Part shown: piece by piece, positions 13,601 to 24,000 of the stretch
Numbering within the stretch: position 1 is the stretch's first letter
Layout of the letters: each line of letters starts with the position of its first letter
Assembly: GCF_009389715.1 (NCBI RefSeq)
Contig: NC_052404.1
Coordinates: 10,176,480-10,240,479 of the forward strand
Source: Phoenix dactylifera
Lineage: Eukaryota > Streptophyta > Magnoliopsida > Arecales > Arecaceae
DNA length: 64,000 nucleotides
Direction: 5' to 3'
Notes under the pieces: generated by a model
The model's input: the letters and a program-made list of their open reading frames with translations, nothing else
What the model was told of the DNA's origin: nothing
The model's database searches: none
Translations under genes and position numbers: made by a program

Positions 13601-16600
13601 AAGAGCTCAAAATGGATCTAATAAACCCAAAACTTGTACCACCCTCCCATGGCCCGCCCGCCTCGAGGGAGGGAGAGAGAGAGCAATCAACAACAATAAC
13701 AAAGTAGAAAGTAAAAGATGACAAAAACTTGATTACATGAAAAATACTTAGAATACACTTCCTTAACATTCTGGAAGCTGGAATTATCCAAGCAGACCGA
13801 ACATTCAAGTATCATGGAGAGAAAATTCTGTCCCCTGTAACAAGCACTGAAATGAAAATACCCGAAAATTCTACTTGTTAATGTTCCTTTCTTTTGTTTT
13901 TCTTTTTTTATTAGTGTCTACATATATACTAGTGCTAATGAGGAAATCTAGTTGCTTTCCTTTTCTCTTAAAGTGTACAATGGCAGATCTCAGTATAAAT
14001 ACATTTACTAAAAGGTATGCTCATGGTTTCCTTCCACAATGCACAAGACTTGCATAAATGGCCTTGCTGGCCTTTATCACAATGCCCCTATCCTCAAACA
14101 CTCAAAAATTTAATAACAATCTTAACCCTTTTTTCTTCATTATTCTGCCTAGTATCTTGCATTTGCACAAAATATTTTTCCATAGGTACATGCACAAGAT
14201 ACTTTGCCACCAAGGAAGACATTGGAAGTTATCGATCAATAAAAAATACAGAAAGTTAGGCCCCCAATTCTGCTGAAATTTAGGTGACTAGAAAAGAAGA
14301 TTGAGTAATAACCTTCATCAGGAATTAGTAACCTATAATTAGACTTTGCTTGCAATTTAAGGCTAATATAGGGTGGACAAAGAATATAACATTCACAATG
14401 AAGCTGCTTTCATTCATATCATTTTGACTCTTGGAGTCTGAAAGAAACTGATTGTTTTTTATGTGACTTAAATTCCATTATATTTGTGTGTGTGGTGGTT
14501 TTCAATAAGATGCTGATCCATGACCTTCAGAAGGATGCTTGCACCTAGCAGTTGATTTTGTGTGAAAATGTGGTTGAGTTTGTTTAGAATGTGCACATGG
14601 GGTGTCATTGCATAGAGAAATAGGAACTGATTCAGAAGGCACCTCTTTTTCCAGGAACCTCTCTTGGGATCTTGACTTGGCAGAGACCCGAGAAGCCATA
14701 TTCCAAACTATGGAAGAGGTCCCAACAGTCTAATATTGAAGGAAAGGCTAGATCTACACAAGGGATGTTCGAAAGAGTTTTGCTGTCAGTAACAAGCTAT
14801 AGGGCCATTATCTTGATTCAGGGTCTTGGAGGTCACTTATACACATTCAAGGATGATCAGTTTTTGGATGCAGAACTTATCCCTTCATATAGTCCTCCGT
14901 CTTCTCTCTGCTTCTGCTTTACAAATGAGATCCTCTTTTTTCCTTTACGATTTTGCTGTTCTTCTTTGATCTACATACGACCTAGTCATAGGGTAACTTA
15001 TTGAAATGTTACATCTCGTTGATACAAACCATTTAATAAAAAAGAAAAGAAGAGAAAAGAAACAAAACACATAGCTGTTTAGCTACTTTACATCAATAAC
15101 CCCATATCGGTTAAATATTGTTTGTAAATACAGTAGCAACGTGCTTTTGCTGTATTTTGGTATCCCATAAGTCACCATTTAAATATCAAAATTTTCATTA
15201 CAGAGTTTGTCTTGTGTAGCTGATATTATTATTTTATTGTTCATGCAACCTGTATTTTTTTTAATGAGATAAGCATAAACTATGACGATTGTATGGTATG
15301 AGCATACCTTGATTGCATCATTAAATTTTGTAGACAAGTCTAGTCTCATATTCTGTCCCTCAGTTGATACTCTTCGGCATTCATCCTGCAAAAAAGTAAA
15401 GCAAGTATACACATAGGTGAAAAGCATATTAGTGTTTCAGCAACAAAAAAAAAAGCATATTAGAAAATATGCCATTATGATCTGATTGTATCTTTGAATT
15501 GCAGAATGTACCATAAGCATCTTATTCTGACGCTGCAGCTCTCTACAAAGTGACTCAAGCCTTTCTCGAACAGCAACAGCTTCAAGATGCGAGTAAATTG
15601 AACACAAAAAATCAGGTGTAACATAATTAGAATATAAATGTGTTGGCAGGAGATAGAGGGCTTTGCTACTTATTCAATGAGCTTTTCTACTTAAAATAAC
15701 TAAATGCAGAGAGTGAAAAAACTTCAGAGAACAGGCCGATAAATATGGGACCAAGAAGGAATTTAAATCTGGCATTCTTTATGATTCCAACTTTCACAGA
15801 GCACCAATACAGTCATATTCCAGGATTGGGAATTCTGACTAACTGTGGTCACTACTGAAATGATATCTTCAAGCCCACTAAGACATTCAAAAAGAACTCT
15901 TTTTTTTTGCACAAATAAAATTAACCAGAAAGGGTCATACATGATGATTTAACAAACATTTAAATGAGGAGCACAAAAAAGGTTATTGTCACAAGTGTGA
16001 TTTATATTTCGTGAAAGATGGGTGGCACCATCAAACGGACAGAAGATGAATTATGATCATATTAAATGTTTCTAGTTCAGGCTCAGTTACATTGCATGTC
16101 ATATCTCAAAAGTTAATAAAGTAATATTTTAACACTTGCCTGCATCTCTTTCTGCTATAACTTTCTGATAATTCAAAGTAAACTCTAACAGCTCTTTTTC
16201 CGACTTTATGCCACGCTTTCCAGCTTTACGTTTTGTTTCAGTATTTTCCTGAAAAGACCATGAGGTACAAACTGATGTCACTCTGCAATTCAAGTGCTGA
16301 AAGTGCTTAAAAAGAAACAAGTTAAGATATCAAAAGCAAATAGCCGATTTTTTATGTCATGAACCCACAATTTGCAGAAATCAAAGGACTTGTTGCTTTA
16401 ACACAACAAACTGATTCACGTAATTCTTATGTCCTCCTGGGGAGGAAAAAAATTTAGGAGAGAAAGAAGGTAGTACATAATGATATTAGCCTATAATTCA
16501 AATGTTGAAATAGACCAAAAAACTCCTGGAAGAAAACAAGGACGCCAAAATACCTAGGCAACACAGAGAGAAGGCATAGGCAACAACCAGCTCACTGAAA

Positions 16601-18906
16601 CAAGGTGGCAAGGGAAATAGAGCCCTTCCCAAAAAAAGGAAAAAAAGGAAAAGGAAAAAGAAAATATATTATAGCAAAATCAAGCTAATACAAATATACA
16701 ATTGCTACAGCCAGTATTGCAAGCATATTGTATTTTATCACCATTGTAAACATCATTAAAAGAGTCATTCAAGTGTCATAAAACCACTGCTAAACCAGAC
16801 CTACAGATGATGAATCATTAAATTGTCTATGCTATCAACCACAAATTTAGAAAGAAACATGGTAAAGATAAGTTGGTGCATGACAATCTCCAACTAATTT
16901 TTATTCCTCAGCATTGCAGAATTGATTTAAGCATAACACATCAAGAGAAGTACAACACTAGCGAATACCTTTTGATGTTTTAAACTATCAGCATATTCTT
17001 TGGAGCATCTTTCCTTCGAATTGGTGGTGTGTAACTCCAAGCACCCTTCAGCATTTGCAAAAACCATGGAAAAGAAAACACAAGAATCAATATAGCTGAC
17101 GGTTCAATGTAAGTTTCTGTGAAATTAAAATCATCAGCTAAGATTCATTGGCTTCTTCAACACTTAAAGGCTAGAAACATAGAGCAGCACATTCCCCTAG
17201 GTAGTACTCAAAAAAAGAAACTCCACATACTTTACTTCATCAGCAAACACCAATGCCACCTAATATGCAAGTCTTTAGTTTTCTTTTCTTTTCTTTTTTG
17301 ACCAAGAATTACAATTATTTCTATGAGTCATTTTTTTGGCTAAAACTGATGCCTCTATGAAGTACCTTCTTAAAGCAGCTTGTTTAAAATTTGCTCAAAC
17401 ATCCATGATCTTTCATATTTATAAATGTCTTCATAAAACATCTATTTATGCAACTGAAAAAGTATTATAAAGGAGTTTTCCAATTGGCCATTGTGGACAC
17501 ATTTAAATTTCCCATTACGTGTGTTCCCAATTTCAGTTAATGTTTTCTCTCTTTTTTTTGAATTCGAATTTACTAACACTTTCTCACAGCATATAAATAT
17601 AGCGTCAGCTAACCTTGTTGAAGATGATATCAATAGAATAATATTTTGATGTTAATCTGCATGTTATCTTAGTCAGTGTCTTACTTGAATGAGGACCGAT
17701 ATCTATTATTCTAATATAAGATAACCAATATTTATCAGAATCAAACAATGATGAAAAGCACGAATTACCATGCAGATTAGTCATTCAATCCATGCAGTTG
17801 TTCTTTCCTTCGTTCTCTTTTCTTCTTCCTTTCTCTTCTCCCTACATATCCTACATCTCCTCATTCAAAACAGATAGCACCTCTAACTTTTCTTATCATT
17901 TTTCTTTATCATCTAAATGGATCCAGCTTGCTAAGATCCTTTATCTTTAGGCCGCCACCAAATCCCTCACTAAAACATTTATAGAATAATTCTCCGAACT
18001 CCCTACAAACTTCCACCACTTTCTCAAAATATTGACATTAGCCACAATCTCTTGAAATTATCACCTCTCTCTTCCTAGGCTTTGTTTTCTCAAAAAAGAA
18101 AAATAAAAAAAATAAATAAGATAAAGTAAAACATAAAAATCAGTATTCCTATGTCCATTAAGTCACTTGACCTTAGCTTTTCCTTAGGAACTCATTGTTT
18201 TCCTAGTAAATCCCTTTGACAAGGAGGGGTTCGCAAATACAAATCATTAAATCAGATAATCCCAAAATCAGGAGGGGAGACAAAAAGGAAATGGGTCTCA
18301 TTTTGAGAGAAATTCTTAGGTATAGCAAGCTTTCTAGAACCAATCTTAGTGTCCGTTTGTTCTCCAACAGAATTAATCATGAGTTAACGTAATTTACATA
18401 CTTCGTTTCAAGAAAATGATAAAAAGATTGGTCTTAGAACCCTAGAAAGATAAAAATGATGACCTGCTTCTTTCTTCCAGTCACTTGGCTACTCAAGAAA
18501 AAACAGATGCAGGTTAAAATTTAAAACCTTCTTCAGAAGACTGACAGTCCCCTCGACTTTCTTCTGCAGATGATGCTACCGAGATCTCGTTCATCTCCTT
18601 CGATTTCTCCGAGGGATCATTGCCTGGTTCGTGCATCGAGGTCCTATCTTCCACTCCCATGTCTTTCTGCGACGAGGAATCAGTGGAAGTTGTCAACCTT
18701 CCCAACCCATCCGCTACGCTGTCGAGATTTACGGTCTTGGCCGCGCCGCAGAGCGACGATCCGTCTCCCGGCTCGCCGGAGGGACCAAGATCGAGCAACG
18801 CGTCCATGTAATCGGGCGGCGCCGCCGGGGCCTCGGCGGAGCTCTCGACGAAGCCGTCTGGCAACGAGTCCGCTTCCGGGAGTCGGTTCGCGGGAGGGCT
18901 CTCCAT
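7645..18906 (-). CDS. taxilin-like coiled-coil protein, complete 11-exon gene
   Basis: Exons (minus strand, in order): 18906-18528, 17045-16969, 16248-16140, 15579-15512, 15385-15308, 13232-13168, 11046-10980, 10894-10712, 9982-9926, 9780-9685, 7815-7645. They total 1,350 bases and join in frame to 449 residues plus TAA. The first exon encodes an acidic, Ser/Pro-rich, probably disordered N-terminus of about 126 residues. From about residue 150 the protein is almost continuous charged coiled coil. The taxilin-family signature LESLCRELQRQNKML lies at about 196-210, preceded by YQKVIAERDAAVAVRER. Taxilins bind syntaxins and act in vesicle traffic in animals; the plant role is poorly known. All donors are GT except the GC donor after exon 3. 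The first donor (AAG|GTTTTA) is weak but fixes the reading frame. The 2.1-kb intron 11047-13167 carries a gypsy relic. The start is the first ATG of the only long open exon, with a TATA box about 215 bp upstream. Confidence 0.9.
11841..12950 (+). mobile_element. Ty3-gypsy relic: LTR plus start of gag, in taxilin intron
   Basis: An LTR-like block of about 615 bp (11841-12455) begins with TG and ends with CA, with a TATAAATA-type promoter inside. It is followed by a primer-binding-site-like TTGATATCAGAGC and then a gag-like frame starting near 12587. A few codons further on, the text resembles the YDGVVNVEKLDNWLDRLETYF segment of Ty3-gypsy gag. The element is broken: only the 5' end remains, with several breaks. 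It lies antisense to the host gene inside the intron 11047-13167. A diverged relative of the same LTR is present near 32.2 kb. Confidence 0.7.
13233..15307. other. taxilin intron of 2.1 kb
   Basis: This intron lies between the exons ending in FNDAIK and starting DVSIKLEE. It is AT-rich and contains only short chance frames and a short GAGAGAGAGA run near 13,672. No transposon terminus or gene was recognised. Confidence 0.6.
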
Positions 18907-19117
18907 GTCCGCGAGCGGCGGATGAGAAATCTCTGGTGGTGGGGAGAACGACGGATTTGGGGATATGGCAGAGACGGGAGAATGGAAGGGTTTCGGAGGT
19001 TAAAGAGGCCGCACCGGTGAGATCCACTTTATATCAAGTCGGCGTTCTTTACGAAGATATTGCCGACTCCGGATAAGAACGGAGATGGGCGTGTGAGTGT
19101 GCGTGTGGCCGCGCGCA

Positions 19118-19126
19118 TTATATATA
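19118..19126 (-). promoter_or_regulatory. TATA box of the taxilin-like gene
   Basis: On the minus strand the sequence reads TATATATAA, about 215 bp upstream of the start codon. A GC-rich leader (CACACGCACACTCACACG) begins shortly downstream. This gives an expected transcript start near 19,090. It is the only good TATA match in the region. Confidence 0.5.
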
Positions 19127-19129
19127 CCT

Positions 19130-20446
19130 ATTTTTATTTATACTTTCTTTTAAATAAAATAATATTGGTTCAAAAAAAAATATTAATTTATTTAATACAA
19201 AGTGTAATAAAAAATAATGCAATTATTTTCTATTATTATTCATTATTTATTATAATACCGGTATAATGACCATTATTCCAATGATTATTCTAATATTAAA
19301 ATTTTGAGAAGTTAATTTTTGAGAAAAATAATGGCCATTATAATCATTATAACAACTATTAATTATTTTTGTGAGAGTTCGTCATAGTGAGATAATGTTC
19401 AAAATCTCAAAAAGAAAAAAAGTAAGATTTCTAAATTTCCTAGTCTATGCTTAAGATATTGCGTGTTTCAATACAAGTCAACCTCTAAATATTTACTAAA
19501 CAAAATATATTTGCTAGCAATGATTCATAAGCATTATCTACTAGGAACTCATCTAGTACCTTATTATGCTATTGTTGATTAGATACGATATGCATAATAA
19601 TTGATTATTCGATTATCATTAAATGATGCAATTTTTTGTCAGTGGCTAAACATAAAATTAAATATAATAAATAAAATATATAACGCATAAGTAATCATCA
19701 TCATTGTCATCATCTTGTATCTCTCTGATTCACCTCTCTTTTCCTCTTGTTTTGTTGGTGATTTCAAGCACAACCAAATTGGTTGCCCATTTTCACATGG
19801 TAATCAAGTTATTAATTGCATAACCAGTTAAAATAAAACAAAATTCATTGCAAGACATCTAAAGCTCCATACATGGATGTAGACCATGTCCAATTGCTAG
19901 GTCTAGATTCTTGTGTAAGATCGGCAATAAAAGTTTAAAGAATACTTTACGAACATTGTCACAAGATGCATGATATTTCATCTTCAATGCCAAAATTGTT
20001 TTGTTAATGCCCTTCTAATGCGTATTGATGGTTCTACTGCAACTGCCGTTTTGGAACATGACAGCACAACATAAAGGTTAAAGGATAGTTGGAACTGCAT
20101 TTTTTGTATATTTTGAGCAAATGAGCATGCAACGAATAAAACACGCGCTTGGGTACACGCTTTGACTGAGGGGTCCATTCTCATCATCTGTGTTCTTCAA
20201 GTCACTTTGTGGATTTTGTTCTTTTATTTGCATCGAGAACATGTGGAATTCTTCAAGACCTTTGATTTTCCAACAAGGCCAATTGATCATGTGGTGGAAG
20301 TAAGGCGTGTTCATGACCTTTATTTCACATGTAAGACCTTTTAAATACTACCAATCCAAGTACAAAAGTATATGTCCGTATAGTTTTTTCTACAAATATT
20401 GAATGGATCTTGTTTGTTTGTAGTGGAAAACAAGCCTGGTAATATA
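19130..20446. other. AT-rich intergenic spacer
   Basis: About 1.3 kb of very AT-rich DNA. Around 19,210-19,370 there are short self-complementary ATTATTATAAT-type tracts that could fold. No gene or clear element boundary is seen. Confidence 0.5.
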
Positions 20447-20456
20447 GCATGACTAG

Positions 20457-20782
20457 CCACCAAGATGTTAGCCTGGTGGTAAGGGGACGATAATTCTACC
20501 TGAGTTGCCCGGGTTCGAAACGCGCGGGCATCGATTAAATTCAGGGATTCGATGCCCCACGCCCGGTTGGCTCGTTGGCGGTTATGCTTTCCTTCCACAT
20601 GTAGTTTGATGGTGCGAGGTGTGACGTACTCACCTTCAGGTGGGGAGGGTGTGAGTAAAACGGCGTCCACCCATATCGAACATTCTCCTGGTGGGGCGGA
20701 GGTCCAGTGCGTGGGGCTGCTATGTGGGGGTGGGCTGGTCCCTTCCTCCCCCTACCCCTTTTTATCAGAAAAAAAAAAAAAG
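20457..20782 (+). mobile_element. tRNA-derived SINE, 326 bp, with target-site duplication
   Basis: A pol III A box (TAGCCTGGTGGTAAGG from 20469) and B box (GGGTTCGAAAC, 20511-20521) stand about 40 bp apart, as in a tRNA-derived head. An unrelated GC-rich body and a terminal A run of about 14 bases follow. The element is flanked by the perfect 10-bp direct repeat GCATGACTAG at 20447-20456 and 20783-20792. This is the classic product of LINE-driven retroposition. The perfect duplication suggests a fairly recent insertion. It has no coding role; open frames across it are chance. Confidence 0.88.
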
Positions 20783-20849
20783 GCATGACTAGATTGGTCC
20801 AACTCAGAGCTAATATGATGCTCCACGTGGTCAAACCAGGTTGATCTTA

Positions 20850-21320
20850 TCAAGTTGAGGAGCTAGACAAGCAGAGTAAAAAGACCTACGAGGTGAAGCT
20901 TCACAGCTTGAGCACTCTTTCAGCTTAGCATCCATCCTGTACCAACCTGAATCCTCTCATCTCAGCTAGTTTTTTTTTCATTTTTCACTTTATGCGGAAG
21001 AGCGTTCCCTCTATCAAGTCGGGTTGCAGTGTAATCCCAAATAGTTACAATATAGCTCTGTTAAGATACGATTCGCAAAATATTTGAAATTCTACGGCTA
21101 TAAATAGGCTATAAGCCTCTTAAAAAAAAGTATATGAGTCCTCTAACGACCCAAGCATCCCTAATACTGGCATTACTAAGCTCTTTATTCTTTTTATCTT
21201 CTTTCTCATCTCTCCTCCGAGAAACTATTTTCAGTTTAACCACCGGAGGGTTCGGCCGGAGCTAATATCGCGAGCTCTCTAACATTGTCTATTGCCACGT
21301 AGATCTATAGAAGCATTCCA
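20850..21320 (+). repeat. probable LTR fragment (Ty3-gypsy-like)
   Basis: The block has the layout of a plant LTR promoter and R/U5 region. There is CTATAAATAGG near 21,100. An oligo-A stretch follows, then a T/C-rich leader, and then CACCGGAGGGTTCGGCCGGAGC, which resembles the U5 text common in plant gypsy LTRs. No matching second LTR or internal region is present, so it is a solo or broken fossil. Its ends are not defined. Confidence 0.4.
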
Positions 21321-21377
21321 TGTTATCGATTTGAGATTGGCAGCAACAAATCTCATCAAATATGTTGAATTAATGAT

Positions 21378-22828
21378 TGCCACGCCCCCGCCTCTGCGAG
21401 GCACGTGAGGCACCTAGTGCCCACGTGGGGGCCACATGAGGGGGGACCGCGGGGCTCCCCTGCCAGATATTGTCCGGTTCTGGGGCTTCACGCAAGCGTC
21501 CTTCACCCTTCCTCGGTTTTGTTTTCCACCCAAAACGCGTCTGCAGGATTAGAAGACACCCGCCTCATATGCCCAGGCTCTGGAACGAGTCTTTCCGATG
21601 TGAGACTATTGGGCCTCACACCCTTCCCACCATCGGACAAGAGCCGTCCTCGGCTCTGATACCAAATGTCACGCCCCCGCCTCTGCGAGGCACGTGAGGC
21701 ACCTAGTGCCCACGTGGAGACCACATGAGGGGGGAACACGGGGCTCCCCTGCCAGATATTGTCCGGTTCTGGGGCTTCACACAAGCGTCCTTCACCCCTC
21801 CCCGGTTTTGTTTTCCACCCAAAACGCGTCTGCAGGATTAGGAGACACCCGCCTCATATGCCCAGGCTCTAGAACGAGTCTTTCCGATGTGGGACTATTG
21901 GGTCTCACACCCTTCCCACCATCGGACAAGAGCCGTCCTCGGCTCTGATACCAAATGTCACGCCCCCGCCTCTGCGGGGCACGTGCGACTATTGGGCCTC
22001 ACACCGGTGTGAGGCCCAATAGTCCCACATCGGAAAGACTCGTTCCAGAGCCTGGGCATATGAGGCGGGTGTCTTCTAATCCTGCAGACGCGTTTTGGGT
22101 GGAAAACAAAACCGGGGAGGGGTAAAGGACGCTTGCGTGAAGCCCCAGAACCGGACAATATCTGGCAGGGGAGCCCCGCGGTCCCCCCTCATGTGGCCCC
22201 CACGTGGGCACTAGGTGCCTCACGTGCCTCGCAGAGGCGGGGGCGTGACATTTGGTATCAGAGCCGAGGACGGCTCTTGTCCGATGGTGGGAAGGGTGTG
22301 AGGCCCAATAGTCCCACATCGGAAAGACTCGTTCTAGAGCCTGGGCATATGAGGCGGGTGTCTCCTAATCCTGCAGACGCGTTTTGGGTGGAAAACAAAA
22401 CCGGGGAGGGGTGAAGGACGCTTGCGTGAAGCCCCAGAACCGGACAATATCTGGCAGGGGAGCCCCGTGTTCCCCCCTCATGTGGTCCCCACGTGGGCAC
22501 TAGGTGCCTCACGTGCCTCGCAGAGGTGGGGGCGTGACATTTGGTATCAGAGCCGAGGACGGCTCTTGTCCGATGGTAGGAAGGGTGTGAGGCCCAATAG
22601 TCCCACATCGGAAAGACTCGTTCTAGAGCCTGGGCATATGAGGCGGGTGTCTCCTAATCCTGCAGACGCGTTTTGGGTGGAAAATAAAACCGGGGAGGGG
22701 TGAAGGACGCTTGCGTGAAGCCCCAGAACCGGACAATATCTGGCAGGGGAGCCCCGCGGTCCCCCCTCATGTGGCCCCCACGTGGGCACTGGGTGCCGCA
22801 CGTGCCCCGCAGAGGCGGGGGCGTGACA
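21378..22828. mobile_element. palindromic TRIM array (five 243-bp LTRs and one LTR piece) with 5-bp target duplication
   Basis: LTRs of exactly 243 bp lie at 21378-21620 and 21667-21909 (minus orientation), and at 22008-22250, 22297-22539 and 22586-22828 (plus orientation). A short 48-bp LTR piece lies at 21956-22003. Neighbouring LTRs are separated by 46-bp internal segments holding only a primer binding site (TGGTATCAGAGC, matching initiator tRNA-Met) and a purine tract (GGTGGGAAGGG). The two arms meet head to head at CACACCGGTGTG (22000-22011). The whole block is flanked by ATGAT at 21373-21377 and 22829-22833, so it appears to have entered as one unit. It is a non-autonomous TRIM-class LTR element with no genes. 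LTR copies differ by only a few per cent, suggesting youth. Confidence 0.85.
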
Positions 22829-22839
22829 ATGATAGTTAA

Positions 22840-23850
22840 TTTTTGGGGGGATGGTAGTTTAGATTGGAACGTATTTGTCTTGCCACTGATAGTGAGTGTA
22901 ACTCATACATAGATGGGTGATATGGGGCTCCAAATATATCATGCATGTTCTCGTCTTCGAGCATGGACAAATGCAATGCATGAGTTTTTATTTTCTAGCA
23001 AACCAACAGATTTACAGGTTGGGATTGATGCTTCGTTTTCAATATGCTCTTAAAAGATACAGGCTGAGGAAGCCAACTGGCCGATTCCTCCATGATATCT
23101 TGTCTGGAAGTGTAGATTGACCTTATCAACTCTCTTATCATCTCGATAAGAAAATATTCAACTTTTTTTTATATAACAAAAATCTCTACCCTGCTGGATG
23201 GGAAACGGCCAAGCATCACACCAATCCTTTTTTTATTTTTTTATTTACCGGTATCTCACTACATCCGAATGTGAGTACGCCGCCACGAGCAATCATAATG
23301 CAAAACATGAGAGAAACCCTGCGAAATGGGTCGGTGCCATCCCATAAAAAGACTCTGGAGTAATAAGCTATGAAGGAGGCACCCCAGTCCGCCATACTGT
23401 TTACCTTCCAAAATACGTGTATGATTCAGAATGAGTCGAGACTTTTCATAAGGTGGCATATCTTCCAGATTAGTGGGTGTAAATTTGGCCTGACATGCCC
23501 GCATCTGGCATACTGAGTGTAGGTCCGACTGTTTAATCACACCAATCATTGGTGCTCAGCGGATTCCGGACACCCGTTGCCGTGGGATCCTAATCCAACG
23601 GTTCAGCACGTCCGACTGATCAATTGGACTCGGAGCTTAGCGTCCACAGCTGCGTTTCTCAGTCCCGCACGTCACCCCAAGCCCTCGGAACTCAAAAATC
23701 GACTGAATTAATCGCGCGGTTACCTACGCGGACACGTCGATGCTTAATATCCACGCGCGACTCGAGATATAACCGTTGGATCCCTAACAGCGTAGAATGT
23801 ACGGTGCCTGCATTAGCTGGCACCCGCGAGGTAAAGCTCCTAAAAATAAA
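22840..23850. other. IVD upstream region
   Basis: About 1 kb between the TRIM array and the IVD TATA box. It holds a 96-codon minus-strand frame at 23259-23549 that I cannot assign. A GC-richer stretch from 23,540 contains several CGCG and ACGCG motifs and probably forms the IVD upstream promoter. No other feature is supported. Confidence 0.4.
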
Positions 23851-23852
23851 GT

Positions 23853-23860
23853 TATAAATA
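23853..23860 (+). promoter_or_regulatory. TATA box of IVD
   Basis: TATAAATA lies 148 bp upstream of the IVD start codon. It predicts a transcript start near 23,885 and a leader of about 115 bases. No other TATA match is better placed. Confidence 0.6.
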
Positions 23861-24000
23861 ACCTTGTCCTGTTGTCCGTTCCGACGTCACTTCGTTGTTA
23901 TCCACTGAAGATTCGGCAACTCCTGTATGCTCCTTCAAAACAGCGACGAAATAATTCCCAAATCTCTCCGCTTCTCTTGGGTCCTCTACGTCGTTCAGAT

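Noticed and set aside
18570-19076. 168-codon plus-strand frame over taxilin exon 1
   Set aside because: It is a mirror of the real minus-strand exon, which joins ten further exons in frame.
22251-22264. TTTGGTATCAGAGC as part of a tRNA gene
   Set aside because: It matches the primer binding site that follows an LTR, and no tRNA cloverleaf surrounds it.
21405-22801. A family of repeated 84-116-codon frames
   Set aside because: They recur only because the 289-bp LTR-plus-spacer unit recurs; the unit carries LTR and primer-site signals, not protein motifs.
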